A stretch of 64,000 bases of DNA from JBOGCH01 sp051656645 (lineage in GTDB: Bacteria; Bacteroidota; Bacteroidia; Bacteroidales; Marinifilaceae): contig JBOGCH010000045.1 of assembly GCA_051656645.1 (NCBI GenBank), positions 31,436 to 95,435 on the forward strand. Reading direction: 5' to 3'. Each line of letters starts with the position of its first letter. The first letter of the stretch is position 1. This document shows, piece after piece, positions 34,597-42,817 of this stretch. A program made the position numbers and the translations under genes. The notes under the pieces are model-generated. The model ran no database searches, was not told the origin of the DNA, and saw only the letters and a program-made list of their open reading frames with translations.

Positions 34597-35121
34597 AACC
34601 GGATGTTGTTAATATCATGTATTATTTGTCAAAATTATACAAATACGATATCAAAACCAATCAACAACCCATAAATCTTTTGGCTTTAACCTTCACTGCA
34701 ACCTCTCAAGGGTATCGACTAGGTATCGACTAGGTTACGGCAAGGTTTCGACTACTATTGGGGATGAATAGTAGTCGAAACCTAGTCGAAACCTTGCCGT
34801 AACCTAGTCGAAACCCTAGAGGGGAGGATGAGCTATTCAATGTTGGTTCCTGAGAGAAATTTACGTAAAATAATGCAAATGGACGCTAAAGGAAGGAGAA
34901 GTTCATGTTTTGTACATACGGAATTATAATTCTATTGGAGGTGTTTACACAACCATCTGTAATGGAATAGAATGTTATGGCCATTTAACGTGAGGTTGCC
35001 TTGTGTAAGACTACTGGCGAAATCTGTATGTTATTCTATGTATGTATATGCGCGATGACTCAACAGCATGCACTACTTGAGCATAGTATTCAACCTATGC
35101 GTGTATCTGTGTGGAAACAAG
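34597..35121. other. Intergenic stretch containing hairpin element B
   Basis: Apart from the repeat at 34711-34815 and a downstream CCCTAGAGGGG motif, I see no gene, terminator or promoter of note up to the NDH-2 stop codon. Confidence 0.5.
34711..34815. repeat. Hairpin element B: 4 x 11-nt units, GGGG loop, 4 x 11-nt complementary units
   Basis: Left arm: GGTATCGACTA twice, GGTTACGGCAA, GGTTTCGACTA. The 17-nt loop (34755-34771) is CTATT-GGGGATG-AATAG, itself closing a 5-bp stem. Right arm: TAGTCGAAACC twice, TTGCCGTAACC, TAGTCGAAACC. The architecture equals elements A and C, but the unit sequence is unrelated. The odd unit pairs best when the arms slip by one 11-nt unit. CCCTAGAGGGG follows at the base, as in element C. 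Confidence 0.9.
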
Positions 35122-36432
35122 TTAATTATTGGGTTTAGGAGTACATGGTCCGCTACAGTCCGGTGTGGGGATCTCTTTGCGGGGAGCCGGACTAATAAGT
35201 AGGCGCAAGGACGTGTTGAACGAGAAGTAGTTCCATGTCCAATTTATTAAGGTAACAAGTTTATTGCGTATGCCCATTAGGGATATTAAGTGTATAAATA
35301 ACCATATTAACCATGCCATGCGCCCGGCCATTTTCATGTGTTTTAAATCAACCACGGCGCGGTTTCGTCCAATGGTAGCCATGCTTCCTTTGTCATGGTA
35401 TTGAAAGGCGTGTTTGCTTTCCGGGTGTAGAAGCGTGTGCGCCAGGTTCTCGGCTTGCTGAATGGCAACTTGAGCCACTTGTGGATGTCCTTTAGGCAGA
35501 GTTTCGCTAAGCATAAGGCTGCAGTCACCAATAGCATATATGTTTTTATGATTCTTTAAAGCGTTGTATTCATCTACAAGTAAACGATTACCGGGACCAA
35601 AGTCTTCCATTTGCAGACCATTGTACTTAACGCCTTCAACGCCTGCTGTCCATATAAGCGTTGTAGTTTCAATTTTATCTCCATGGTTAGTAGTTACGGC
35701 ATTGCCGTCATAACTTGTTATAGAAGTACCCAACATTGCTGTCACTTCAAGTTCCTGTAAAAACTGTGCCGCTTTACGCGAGGCATTGTCGCTCATGGTG
35801 CGTAATACGCCGTCAGCGGCTTCAATGAGGATAATGCGAACTTCGTCGGGGTTAATGTCTGGATATTCACGCGGAATAACGTAGCGTTTCATTTCGCCTA
35901 AAGCGCCACTAATTTCTACACCTGCAGGTCCGCCACCACTTACAACAAACGTAAGCATGCGCTTGCGCGCAGTGGCATCCGGACAGTGAGCTGCCTTTTC
36001 TAAACACATAAGTATTTGATTGCGCATGAGTAGGCCTTCGGCAGTGGTTTTAAGGGTAAGTGCGTGTGTCTCCACATCCTTCATACCAAAAAAACGAGTA
36101 ACGACACCGGTAGCCAACACCAACACATCATAATCTATCTCCTCGTCGTTGGCAATTACCGTGCGCCGTTCTATATCTATACCTTGCAACTCGCCTAGCT
36201 TGAAGCGAACATTGCTGTATTTACTAAGTTCTCGACGAATGGGAAAACAAATAGCGCCGGGCTCCAATCCGCACGAAGCAATTTGATAGAATAGCGGAGC
36301 AAATTCATGATAATTGTGACGATCTAGGATCGTAATATCAAGATTGCTGTGCTTTATCTGATTTGCTAATTTCAGCCCTGCAAACCCGGCGCCTATAATT
36401 ACAATATGTTTTTTTGCATTATTCTCAGGCAT
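35122..36432 (-). CDS. Type II NADH dehydrogenase (NDH-2)
   Basis: 436 residues. An FAD dinucleotide fold opens the protein: 'HIVIIGAGFAGLKLANQI'. A second nucleotide fold with 'FVVSGGGPAGVEISGALGEM' binds NADH, and 'NIYAIGDCSLM' is the late FAD contact. The C-terminal quarter has an amphipathic/hydrophobic stretch ('MAWLIWLFIHLISLMGIRNKLVTLINWTWNYF') that would anchor it to the inner membrane. It passes electrons from NADH to quinone without pumping protons. The length fits the family. It is a single gene, divergent from the HAD phosphatase. Confidence 0.92.
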   Translation of the reverse strand: MPENNAKKHIVIIGAGFAGLKLANQIKHSNLDITILDRHNYHEFAPLFYQIASCGLEPGAICFPIRRELSKYSNVRFKLGELQGIDIERRTVIANDEEIDYDVLVLATGVVTRFFGMKDVETHALTLKTTAEGLLMRNQILMCLEKAAHCPDATARKRMLTFVVSGGGPAGVEISGALGEMKRYVIPREYPDINPDEVRIILIEAADGVLRTMSDNASRKAAQFLQELEVTAMLGTSITSYDGNAVTTNHGDKIETTTLIWTAGVEGVKYNGLQMEDFGPGNRLLVDEYNALKNHKNIYAIGDCSLMLSETLPKGHPQVAQVAIQQAENLAHTLLHPESKHAFQYHDKGSMATIGRNRAVVDLKHMKMAGRMAWLIWLFIHLISLMGIRNKLVTLINWTWNYFSFNTSLRLLISPAPRKEIPTPDCSGPCTPKPNN

Positions 36433-36630
36433 TCGTCGTCTGTTTTAGTTTTTTATTTGATGTCTTATACGCCGCAAAATGCGTGCTGTTTCTACTTTTG
36501 CAGTTAATAAATGGGAAAATAATGTAATGGTTATTATAGTCTATGAAGGTGTATTTTTGCTTCTCATAAGTAACAAGGGGGCGTAATTTTTAGTACATTG
36601 TGCATGTAATTATAAAACGGAAAAAGATAT

Positions 36631-37230
36631 ATGAAAAACATTATTTTTGACCTTGGCGGGGTGGTTGTAGATTGGAGTCCCGAGAAGGTTCTAAACGGTT
36701 ACCCCGGCGATAAGCAATTTATTATAGACCTTTTTGAAGGAGGTTTTTTCAATAACTATTGGGTTGAGTTTGACAGAGGAACATTGACCCAGGAACAGGT
36801 ACAATTTGAAATGTCTCGTTTCAGTGGGCGTCCTTATGAGGAGTGTCAGGACCTGGTGGATTACATTAAATACTCCTTGACGGATATTCCCGAAACGGTG
36901 GATTTGATTAAATCATTGAGCAATGAGGGTTACAACTTGTATTGTTTATCCAATATGAGTAATGAGTTTTACGATTATTTGAAGGAGCGCGATGTATTTA
37001 CCTATTTTAAAGGTCAAATTATTTCCGCACATGAAAAGTTGGTAAAACCCGAACCTGAGATTTACCAACTGATTTTGGATAGATTTGATTTACGTGCCGA
37101 TGAGTCGTTGTTTATTGACGATTTACAGGCTAATGTCGATGCGGCCCAAGAGTTAGGCATTCACACCGTCCGTTTTGCTCCCCGCGACAAAGGGTACCGC
37201 GACATCGCCACTAAGTTGGGACGCGCGTAA
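36631..37230 (+). CDS. HAD-superfamily phosphatase
   Basis: 199 residues. Motif I 'IIFDLGGVVVDW' carries the nucleophile Asp (the second acid position is Gly, as in the YihX-type subgroup). Motif II is 'LYCLSNMS', the motif III Lys lies in 'EKLVKPEPEIYQ', and motif IV is 'SLFIDDLQANVDAAQELG'. A helical cap lies between motifs I and II (subfamily IA). It should dephosphorylate a small metabolite such as a sugar phosphate; the substrate is not evident. Its last 78 bp overlap the end of the convergent MATE gene. Confidence 0.9.
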   Translation: MKNIIFDLGGVVVDWSPEKVLNGYPGDKQFIIDLFEGGFFNNYWVEFDRGTLTQEQVQFEMSRFSGRPYEECQDLVDYIKYSLTDIPETVDLIKSLSNEGYNLYCLSNMSNEFYDYLKERDVFTYFKGQIISAHEKLVKPEPEIYQLILDRFDLRADESLFIDDLQANVDAAQELGIHTVRFAPRDKGYRDIATKLGRA

Positions 37231-38562
37231 ACGTTGTTTGGTAAGGAAATGGAAGCGCGCCCACAGTGCGATACCCGTAAGTGTTAGTCCCACAGGGTAG
37301 CCGCTCCAAATTCCTGCCAATCCCCAGTCAAACACAAAGGCGCATAGGTAACTAACAGGTAGCGCGATAACAAAATAACCTATAAAGGAGATTACAGCCA
37401 TATAAGTAACATCGCCCAAACCGCGTAAGGCATTTGCGAATGCTATTTGTAGTCCGTCGCCAAATTGCGATATTGCAAGTATTATCAATACGCCTGCTAC
37501 GGTTTGTATAACAGCTGGTTCGGTAGTAAATAAGTGCGGTAAGCTATAGCGCATGGTTACAAAAAACGTTGCGGCAGTTATTAATAGTGCTAAAATAATA
37601 TGGAAGCCTGCATATGTAACGTTACGCACATTGCGAGTGTCGTTACAGCCGTAGTAATTGCTGGCTTTAACTGCGATAGCCGATCCCACGCCATAGTACA
37701 CCATGAAACCTACTGTTGAGATGGAAACAATAATTTGGTGCGATGCTAAGGCAATGGTTCCTAGCCAGCCCACCATGACTCCTGTAATACTGAATAGGGC
37801 AGTTTCCATTCCCATTTGTATACCTATCATCCATCCCAATTTGTTTAATGATAAGAAGGAAGCTTTATTAAGCGTACTTTGCTTAAATGCTTGCGCATAC
37901 TCGTTATAATCCTTGCGCATAAAGAATAGAATGGCAAAGGCTATGACTAGAAAAATACGCGAAGCTAACGTGGAAATTCCGGCACCCATAACGCCCATGG
38001 CAGGAATTGGTCCCGCACCGTATATTAGGAAATAGTTACCCACAATGTTGAGTACATTGGCAGTAAGCATAATGTACATTGGGGTTTTTGTATCGTTTAT
38101 ACCGTCAGAGAACTGTTTAAAGGCATTGAATAACATAACAAATGGGAGCGATGCCAATTGTAGCAAGAAATAAGGTTTTATAAATTGTATCAATTCGGCA
38201 GGTTGTCCCATGCCCTCAACATTGTAATACATTACCCCCATGGCTACGCACATTAGGAGTCCTATAATGAAATTACAAAGCAAGGCATTACGCAATAACG
38301 CACCTATTTGTAGTTTATCACCTCGTCCAAAAGCCTGACCTACAAGTGCCGTGAGTCCAAATGCAAATCCAAGACCAAAAAAGATGGGAATATTGAATAC
38401 GCTGTTCACAAAGGAGGCCGCAGCAAGGTGCTCCGTAGCGTAACGTCCCACCATGATATTGTCTGCAAGACCAACAAGTACAATTCCTATTTGTCCGATA
38501 ACGATGGGTATTCCTAAACTAATAAGTGAAGCGTAATGATTTTTATACGTAGTAAATGCCAT
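37153..38562 (-). CDS. MATE-family efflux transporter
   Basis: 469 residues from the ATG at 38562 (an in-frame TTG at 38607 is weaker). Twelve hydrophobic helices; 'IPIVIGQIGIVLVGLADNIMVGRYATEHLAAASFVNSVFNIP' is the classical MATE opening, and 'GVMGAGISTLASRI' and 'GLGDVTYMAVISFIGYFVIALPVSYL' are further landmarks of the NorM-like group. Export of drugs or metabolites is likely. The final 25 residues ('SGDVAVPFVAGSKTDGVNA' region) are translated antisense through the end of the HAD gene, which suggests the stop codon was lost and the tail extended. I see no regulator next to it. Confidence 0.9.
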   Translation of the reverse strand: MAFTTYKNHYASLISLGIPIVIGQIGIVLVGLADNIMVGRYATEHLAAASFVNSVFNIPIFFGLGFAFGLTALVGQAFGRGDKLQIGALLRNALLCNFIIGLLMCVAMGVMYYNVEGMGQPAELIQFIKPYFLLQLASLPFVMLFNAFKQFSDGINDTKTPMYIMLTANVLNIVGNYFLIYGAGPIPAMGVMGAGISTLASRIFLVIAFAILFFMRKDYNEYAQAFKQSTLNKASFLSLNKLGWMIGIQMGMETALFSITGVMVGWLGTIALASHQIIVSISTVGFMVYYGVGSAIAVKASNYYGCNDTRNVRNVTYAGFHIILALLITAATFFVTMRYSLPHLFTTEPAVIQTVAGVLIILAISQFGDGLQIAFANALRGLGDVTYMAVISFIGYFVIALPVSYLCAFVFDWGLAGIWSGYPVGLTLTGIALWARFHFLTKQRLRASQLSGDVAVPFVAGSKTDGVNA

Positions 38563-38719
38563 ATGAAATGTTTCTAAATTGGGCAAAATGGCCCTTTCAG
38601 AGTACAAAGATTGCCTTAAAATGTGAATTTAACAACTAGACTTTTAAATTGTTACTGTTTTTTATATATTGCACTCTCTTACAATAGCGTGTGTTAACAA
38701 TAATATAAGCAATTTATAG

Positions 38720-40048
38720 ATGATGAGGGTACTACATTTAATTCTAGTAGCCCTGTTACTGACCACAGGGAATGTATTTGCCGAAGGCGTGTTAAAGGCT
38801 AGGTTAAAGCAAATTAAACAAGTGTCGGAAATTAAAGAAATTAAGGTTGACGGTTTCAAAGAGTATTACACTTTTTTCTTTGATCAACCCATTGACCATA
38901 GTAACCCAACCAAAGGGCAATTTAAACAATTGGTGTATTTGGGACATAAAACCGACAAGGCACCCGTTGTGGTTGAGTTGCAAGGGTATGGAATGTACTC
39001 TACGGCGCAGCAGGAGTTGGCGCAGTTACTAAACGGTAATCAGTTGGTTATTGAGCACCGTTTCTTTGATGCCAGTGTTCCTGCAGGAAATATTCCGTGG
39101 GAATATTTAACGCTTAAACAATCGGCTACAGACCAGCATATAATTCTTACTGCTTTAAAAGAAAATATTTACAGCAACAATAAGTGGATTTCCACAGGGA
39201 TTAGTAAAGGGGGACAGACAGCCATTTATCATAGATATTTCTATCCGGAGGATGTGGATGTAACAGTTCCTTATGTTGCACCTTTCAATTTAGACTATGT
39301 GGACAAGCGTTTAGACTCGTTCCTTAGTTCGTTGGGAGTATCTAAAACGGGTTTCCGATCTGTGTTTGAAGGAAATGGTGGAGAAGGTGTTGACTATGTT
39401 ATTAAGGACTTCCAAACCCATTGTTTTGAGAATATTAAGCAACTATTACCGCTTGCAGAGACCGATGCAAAAAAGAAAGGTTATACTTTTGACCATGTAA
39501 ATGGAGTGGAACGTGCTTTGCAGTTGGCAATATTGGAATTTCCATTTGCTTTTTGGCAATGGGGACACAGTGGAGCAATTATTCCTGTATTGGAAGAGGC
39601 ATCGATGAAGCAGATTTATGAAACGTTGGTCAAGGTGTCGGGGTTAGACTTTTTTGACGATGCATCCATTAAGCGTCTGTATCCGTTCTACTATGCAGCA
39701 TTGACGGAAACTGGAATGTACGACTATAAGATAGGTCCGTTTAAGCGTTTCCTTGACGATAAAACCAATATAACCTTTGAGTTTGCTTATCCGAAGGATG
39801 CGCCTAAAAAGCCGTTTAACAAGGAGCAAATGGCACAAATGAATAAATGGTTACAAACATCAGCAGAGAAGATGATGTTTATTTATGGGGGCATAGATCC
39901 GTGGAGCGGAACAGCTGTAGACTTAAAGAAAAATGATAAATGCTATAAAATAATGATGAGTGACAAGGATCATAAATGCCGAATTAAGGATTTGGATATG
40001 ATTACTCAACAGCATGTGATTGAAGTTCTAAAAGAATGGATACAATAG
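38720..40048 (+). CDS. Secreted S37-type (PS-10) serine peptidase
   Basis: 442 residues with a signal peptide ('LILVALLLTTGNVFAEG'). 'YYTFFFDQPIDHSNP' followed by 'VVVELQGYGMYSTAQQELAQLL' and 'LVIEHRFFDASVP' is the opening of the prolyl-tripeptidyl/PS-10 peptidase family (Pfam Peptidase_S37). The nucleophile elbow is 'STGISKGGQTAIYH'; 'MFIYGGIDPWSG' holds the likely catalytic Asp and 'SDKDHKCRI' the His. It probably removes short peptides in the periplasm. The family is known from Streptomyces and Bacteroidetes. Two adjacent ATG codons at 38720 and 38723 are equally good starts. It ends with an intrinsic terminator. Confidence 0.85.
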   Translation: MMRVLHLILVALLLTTGNVFAEGVLKARLKQIKQVSEIKEIKVDGFKEYYTFFFDQPIDHSNPTKGQFKQLVYLGHKTDKAPVVVELQGYGMYSTAQQELAQLLNGNQLVIEHRFFDASVPAGNIPWEYLTLKQSATDQHIILTALKENIYSNNKWISTGISKGGQTAIYHRYFYPEDVDVTVPYVAPFNLDYVDKRLDSFLSSLGVSKTGFRSVFEGNGGEGVDYVIKDFQTHCFENIKQLLPLAETDAKKKGYTFDHVNGVERALQLAILEFPFAFWQWGHSGAIIPVLEEASMKQIYETLVKVSGLDFFDDASIKRLYPFYYAALTETGMYDYKIGPFKRFLDDKTNITFEFAYPKDAPKKPFNKEQMAQMNKWLQTSAEKMMFIYGGIDPWSGTAVDLKKNDKCYKIMMSDKDHKCRIKDLDMITQQHVIEVLKEWIQ

Positions 40049-40051
40049 AAC

Positions 40052-40086
40052 AAAAAGCGGAAAGTTTTAAACTTCCCGCTTTTTTT
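40052..40086 (+). terminator. Intrinsic terminator after the S37-type peptidase
   Basis: A 16-bp stem with one A-C mismatch (AAAAAGCGGAAAGTTT with AAACTTCCCGCTTTTT), followed by a T-run. Confidence 0.85.
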
Positions 40087-40181
40087 GTCCCCAAATGTAT
40101 TGTTGTTATATTAAAAACTAATATAATTGCAAACTATTGTTAATTGACGCCGTTTCATGAAAAAGACTAATATATAGAAAT

Positions 40182-40829
40182 ATGAAAACAACATTTGTAA
40201 TTCTTCTCCAAACCCTTTGTATTTATTTATTTGGAGCTTGTAGTGGTAAAGACAATACAACAGCCATTGAGCGTGTAAACGTATCTACATTTAGTCAGTG
40301 GATAGATACAGGTAAGATAAATGTAATTGATGTACGTACACCACAAGAGTTTGCGCAAGGCCATTTACCCGGAGCGTTGAACTATAATGTGAACGATGCG
40401 GATTTTGCTACAAAGCTCCAATCCTTACCTAAGGATGTACCATTGGCTATTTATTGTCAAAGTGGAGGACGTAGTGCAAAGGCCGTAAAAATAGCGTCCG
40501 ACTTGGGATACGGTGGGAAAGAGTTGGCCGGTGGTATCACTGCGTGGACGGGAGCCAAAGTTACAAATGACAAAATTGTAAAAGGGAAATTAATATGGGG
40601 GAGTGAAGTATTTGCTTTTATTCCCGATGGAGTGGACAAAACCTATTGGATATATGATAAGACCTTGCGTTTACCGGAGCTTTACCGATCGGTATTGCCA
40701 GCCAATGCTGCACCTTACACGCCGGTAGACGCAACGCTTGTTGTTATAGAAAAGCCAAAAGTTACTGAAGGATTTCCTGCCGATTACGATGGAGTGTATG
40801 AGGTGTGGAGAGTGATAAGTGTGAATTAA
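40182..40829 (+). CDS. Rhodanese-domain lipoprotein
   Basis: 215 residues. The signal ends in a lipobox ('YLFGACSG'), so the protein is lipid-anchored. The rhodanese domain spans about residues 30-125: 'INVIDVRTPQEFAQGHLPGALNYNV' and the active-site loop 'LAIYCQSGGRSAKAV' with catalytic Cys. About 85 further residues form an extra C-terminal part ('WGSEVFAFIPDGVDKTYWIYDK') that I do not recognise. Rhodaneses carry sulfane sulfur as a Cys persulfide. A link with the cysteine operon that follows is possible, but the 256-bp gap with its own promoter argues for separate transcription. Confidence 0.85.
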   Translation: MKTTFVILLQTLCIYLFGACSGKDNTTAIERVNVSTFSQWIDTGKINVIDVRTPQEFAQGHLPGALNYNVNDADFATKLQSLPKDVPLAIYCQSGGRSAKAVKIASDLGYGGKELAGGITAWTGAKVTNDKIVKGKLIWGSEVFAFIPDGVDKTYWIYDKTLRLPELYRSVLPANAAPYTPVDATLVVIEKPKVTEGFPADYDGVYEVWRVISVN

Positions 40830-40860
40830 TTGTAAAGTATTGAATATAAGTAGTATTCAA

Positions 40861-40891
40861 TTTGTATTTATAATTTTAATAGTTAACTTTG
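40861..40891 (+). promoter_or_regulatory. Consensus promoter of the cysteine operon
   Basis: -33 TTTG (40861-40864), a 19-nt spacer and -7 TAACTTTG (40884-40891) match the Bacteroidetes sigma-ABfr consensus in every fixed position. Transcription should start near 40897, about 14 nt before the leader-peptide ATG. Confidence 0.85.
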
Positions 40892-40910
40892 AAAATATAG
40901 AGTACAGAAA

Positions 40911-41009
40911 ATGATGATGATAAAAAGAACTAACATAGTATGTTGTTGTTGCACCTCAATAAAAACGGAGTGCAGAACGCGTTGTATGGTTATGTATCAT
41001 TATTTCTGA
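40911..41009 (+). CDS. Cysteine-rich leader peptide (32 residues) of the cysK-cysE operon
   Basis: The frame starts with three consecutive ATG codons (40911, 40914, 40917) and reads MMMIKRTNIV, then CCCC (40941-40952, codons TGT TGT TGT TGC), with further Cys codons at 40971 and 40983, and stops at TGA (41007-41009). Six Cys in 32 codons, four of them in a row, behind a consensus promoter and directly before a terminator and the cysteine biosynthetic genes, is the expected form of an attenuation leader that senses charged Cys-tRNA. A stalled ribosome on the Cys codons would change folding of the RNA ahead. It lies 29 nt before the terminator stem. No known family is needed; the case rests on composition and position. 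Confidence 0.8.
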   Translation: MMMIKRTNIVCCCCTSIKTECRTRCMVMYHYF

Positions 41010-41072
41010 TAGAATAGGAAATTATTATTCACCATAGGCGGTTATCGACACTCAGTCGGTAACCGCTTTTTT
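40951..41072 (+). promoter_or_regulatory. Attenuator of the cysteine operon: pause stem, possible antiterminator, terminator
   Basis: The terminator is a 12-bp stem GCGGTTATCGAC/GTCGGTAACCGC (41038-41049 with 41055-41066, one G-U) followed by six T, ending 14 nt before the cysK start codon. A pause-type stem GCAC(c)TC/GAGTGC (40951-40957 with 40968-40973) begins at the last Cys codon of the run. A competing pairing exists: TATGGT (40985-40990) with ACCATA (41031-41036), extended by AACGC (40976-40980) with GCG(g)TT (41038-41043), which would open the terminator. The alternative pairing is by eye and uncertain; the terminator is firm. Confidence 0.75.
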
Positions 41073-41085
41073 ATTTATTACACTT

Positions 41086-41994
41086 ATGCGATACGAAAAT
41101 GTTTTAGAGTTAATTGGCAATACGCCAATAGTAAGAGTTAAACACAATGAGTTGCCGTTACATGTAGAATTATGGCTAAAATTGGAGAAGTTTAATCCCG
41201 GAGGAAGTATTAAAGACAGGGCAGCGTTGTATATGCTGGAAAATGCCGAGCATGAGCAGCATATATCGCCCGTAGATACCACGATAATTGAACCCACAAG
41301 TGGAAATACGGGTATCGGACTAGCACAAATAGCGGCATTAAAAGGCTATAGGTTAATACTCACCATGCCAGAGTCTGTGAGTAGCGAGCGGATGGCATTG
41401 GCCAGAATGTTAGGTGCCGATGTACGTTTGTCGCCTGCTGCGGAGGGAATGAAAGGGGCCATAGCCTTGGCACAGCAGTTGGCAAGTGAGCAGAAATCCT
41501 TTATTCCCATGCAGTTTTTAAATGAGAGCAATGTTAAGGCTCACTATGAAACAACGGCGTTAGAGATTTTGAACGATGTTCCAAACGTGGATATGTTTGT
41601 TGCCGGTGTGGGAAGTGGAGGTACAATTACAGGCGTTGGTAAACGTTTAAAAGAGTACCGAGAGGATATTGCTGTGGTGGCGGTTGAGCCTTCACAATCG
41701 GCAGTATTACAGGGACAAATGCCATCACCTCATAAGATACAAGGTATTGGAGCGGGCTTTATTCCTGACATCTTGGATATGAATGTGGTGGACAAAGTAG
41801 TGAGTGTTACCGAAGAGGATGCATTTAATAGGATGCGACAATTATCACGCCAGTACGGCTTGACTGTAGGGATTTCTTCTGCGGCAAATGTCCATGTGGC
41901 TATAGAGCTTGCTAAACAATTAACCCAACCCACAAGGATTGTTACGATTGCTGCGGATGGGGCCGAACGCTATTTATCCATGTCCATATTCTAG
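41086..41994 (+). CDS. cysK: Cysteine synthase (O-acetylserine sulfhydrylase)
   Basis: 302 residues. The PLP Lys lies in 'EKFNPGGSIKDRAALYML', and 'IEPTSGNTGIGLAQIAALKGY' binds substrate. 'FVAGVGSGGTITGVGKRLKEY' is the PLP-phosphate loop. It converts O-acetylserine and sulfide to cysteine in the cytoplasm. Length fits CysK/CysM; I chose cysK because the next gene is cysE and the motifs match the CysK branch. An intrinsic terminator lies 14 nt upstream of the start, so transcription into the gene depends on the Cys-rich leader. Confidence 0.95.
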   Translation: MRYENVLELIGNTPIVRVKHNELPLHVELWLKLEKFNPGGSIKDRAALYMLENAEHEQHISPVDTTIIEPTSGNTGIGLAQIAALKGYRLILTMPESVSSERMALARMLGADVRLSPAAEGMKGAIALAQQLASEQKSFIPMQFLNESNVKAHYETTALEILNDVPNVDMFVAGVGSGGTITGVGKRLKEYREDIAVVAVEPSQSAVLQGQMPSPHKIQGIGAGFIPDILDMNVVDKVVSVTEEDAFNRMRQLSRQYGLTVGISSAANVHVAIELAKQLTQPTRIVTIAADGAERYLSMSIF

Positions 41995-42000
41995 AGTGTT

Positions 42001-42516
42001 ATGCGAAAAATAAGATATCTGAAAGCGTACTATCGCTCAGTTCAAAGAAGAGATCCCTCACTGCTACACCAGCGTCAGTTATTTTTTTATCCCGTAGTGT
42101 GGGCAATGCTCCTGTATCGGGTAGCGCACAGTTTGCATGCCAACTATAGAACGTTTGCCCTTATCGTATCCAATATAGGCCGTTTTCTTACGGGGATAGA
42201 AATTCATCCTGGTGCCACAATTGGCAACTACTTTTTCATTGACCATGGCATGGGCGTGGTGATTGGCGAAACGGCTGTGATAGGCAATTATGTCACCCTA
42301 TACCACGGAGTAACGTTGGGAGCTGCAACAACGCGCGTGTTGGGAAAAAGACATCCCACCATTGGGAATCATGTAGTTATTGGTGCAGGTGCTAAAGTAC
42401 TTGGGAATATTCAGGTAGGGAATGGTGCAGGTATAGGTGCCAATAGTGTGGTGCTAAAATCAGTGCCGGACAATAGGGTAGCGGTGGGTATTCCTGCCAC
42501 GCTAGTTGAACATTAA
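42001..42516 (+). CDS. cysE: Serine O-acetyltransferase (EpsC/CysE type)
   Basis: 171 residues, the short form of the family. The left-handed beta-helix with hexapeptide repeats is clear: 'IHPGATIGNYFFIDHGMGVVIGETAVIGNYVTLYHGVTLGA', then 'HPTIGNHVVIGAGAKVLGNIQVGNGAGIGANSVVL'. The catalytic His lies in 'DHGMGVVIGE'. It makes O-acetylserine from serine and acetyl-CoA for the preceding CysK. It starts 6 bp after the cysK stop, so the two are co-transcribed under the Cys attenuator. Short EpsC-type enzymes lack the long N-terminal helical domain of E. coli CysE. Confidence 0.94.
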   Translation: MRKIRYLKAYYRSVQRRDPSLLHQRQLFFYPVVWAMLLYRVAHSLHANYRTFALIVSNIGRFLTGIEIHPGATIGNYFFIDHGMGVVIGETAVIGNYVTLYHGVTLGAATTRVLGKRHPTIGNHVVIGAGAKVLGNIQVGNGAGIGANSVVLKSVPDNRVAVGIPATLVEH

Positions 42517-42545
42517 AATTACGAAATTATGAGTTCATGTATGCG

Positions 42546-42588
42546 GAACGTTTCATCTCCCAAGCGGAAATGAAACGTTCTTTTTTTT
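42546..42588 (+). terminator. Intrinsic terminator of the cysteine operon
   Basis: An 11-bp stem GAACGTTTCAT/ATGAAACGTTC (42546-42556 with 42570-42580) and eight T. Confidence 0.9.
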
Positions 42589-42745
42589 ACGTTTTTATTG
42601 AAATATAGTAGGATAACTTATATTACATAAAGATATCAGTGAATAATATTATTGGATAACTAATATAAATGTTAATAAAAAATAAGCAAACGTATGCATA
42701 AGACCACGACAAAGAGTACAATTTTTTTTATATGAAACAATCTTT

Positions 42746-42753
42746 TATCTTTG
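42746..42753 (+). promoter_or_regulatory. -7 box of the NifU-like/GGGtGRT operon
   Basis: TATCTTTG, with a T-rich stretch at the -33 position. It lies 64 nt upstream of the first gene, whose codon use predicts high expression. Confidence 0.55.
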
Positions 42754-42817
42754 TCGAGCATATGTGCAAACTGCTTTGATAAACAGTGTATTATATTAAT
42801 TAATAAAAGTAATAAAC

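Noticed and set aside
34829..34930. 33-codon frame after hairpin element B
   Set aside because: Short, no biased composition, no promoter and no conserved pattern; likely chance.
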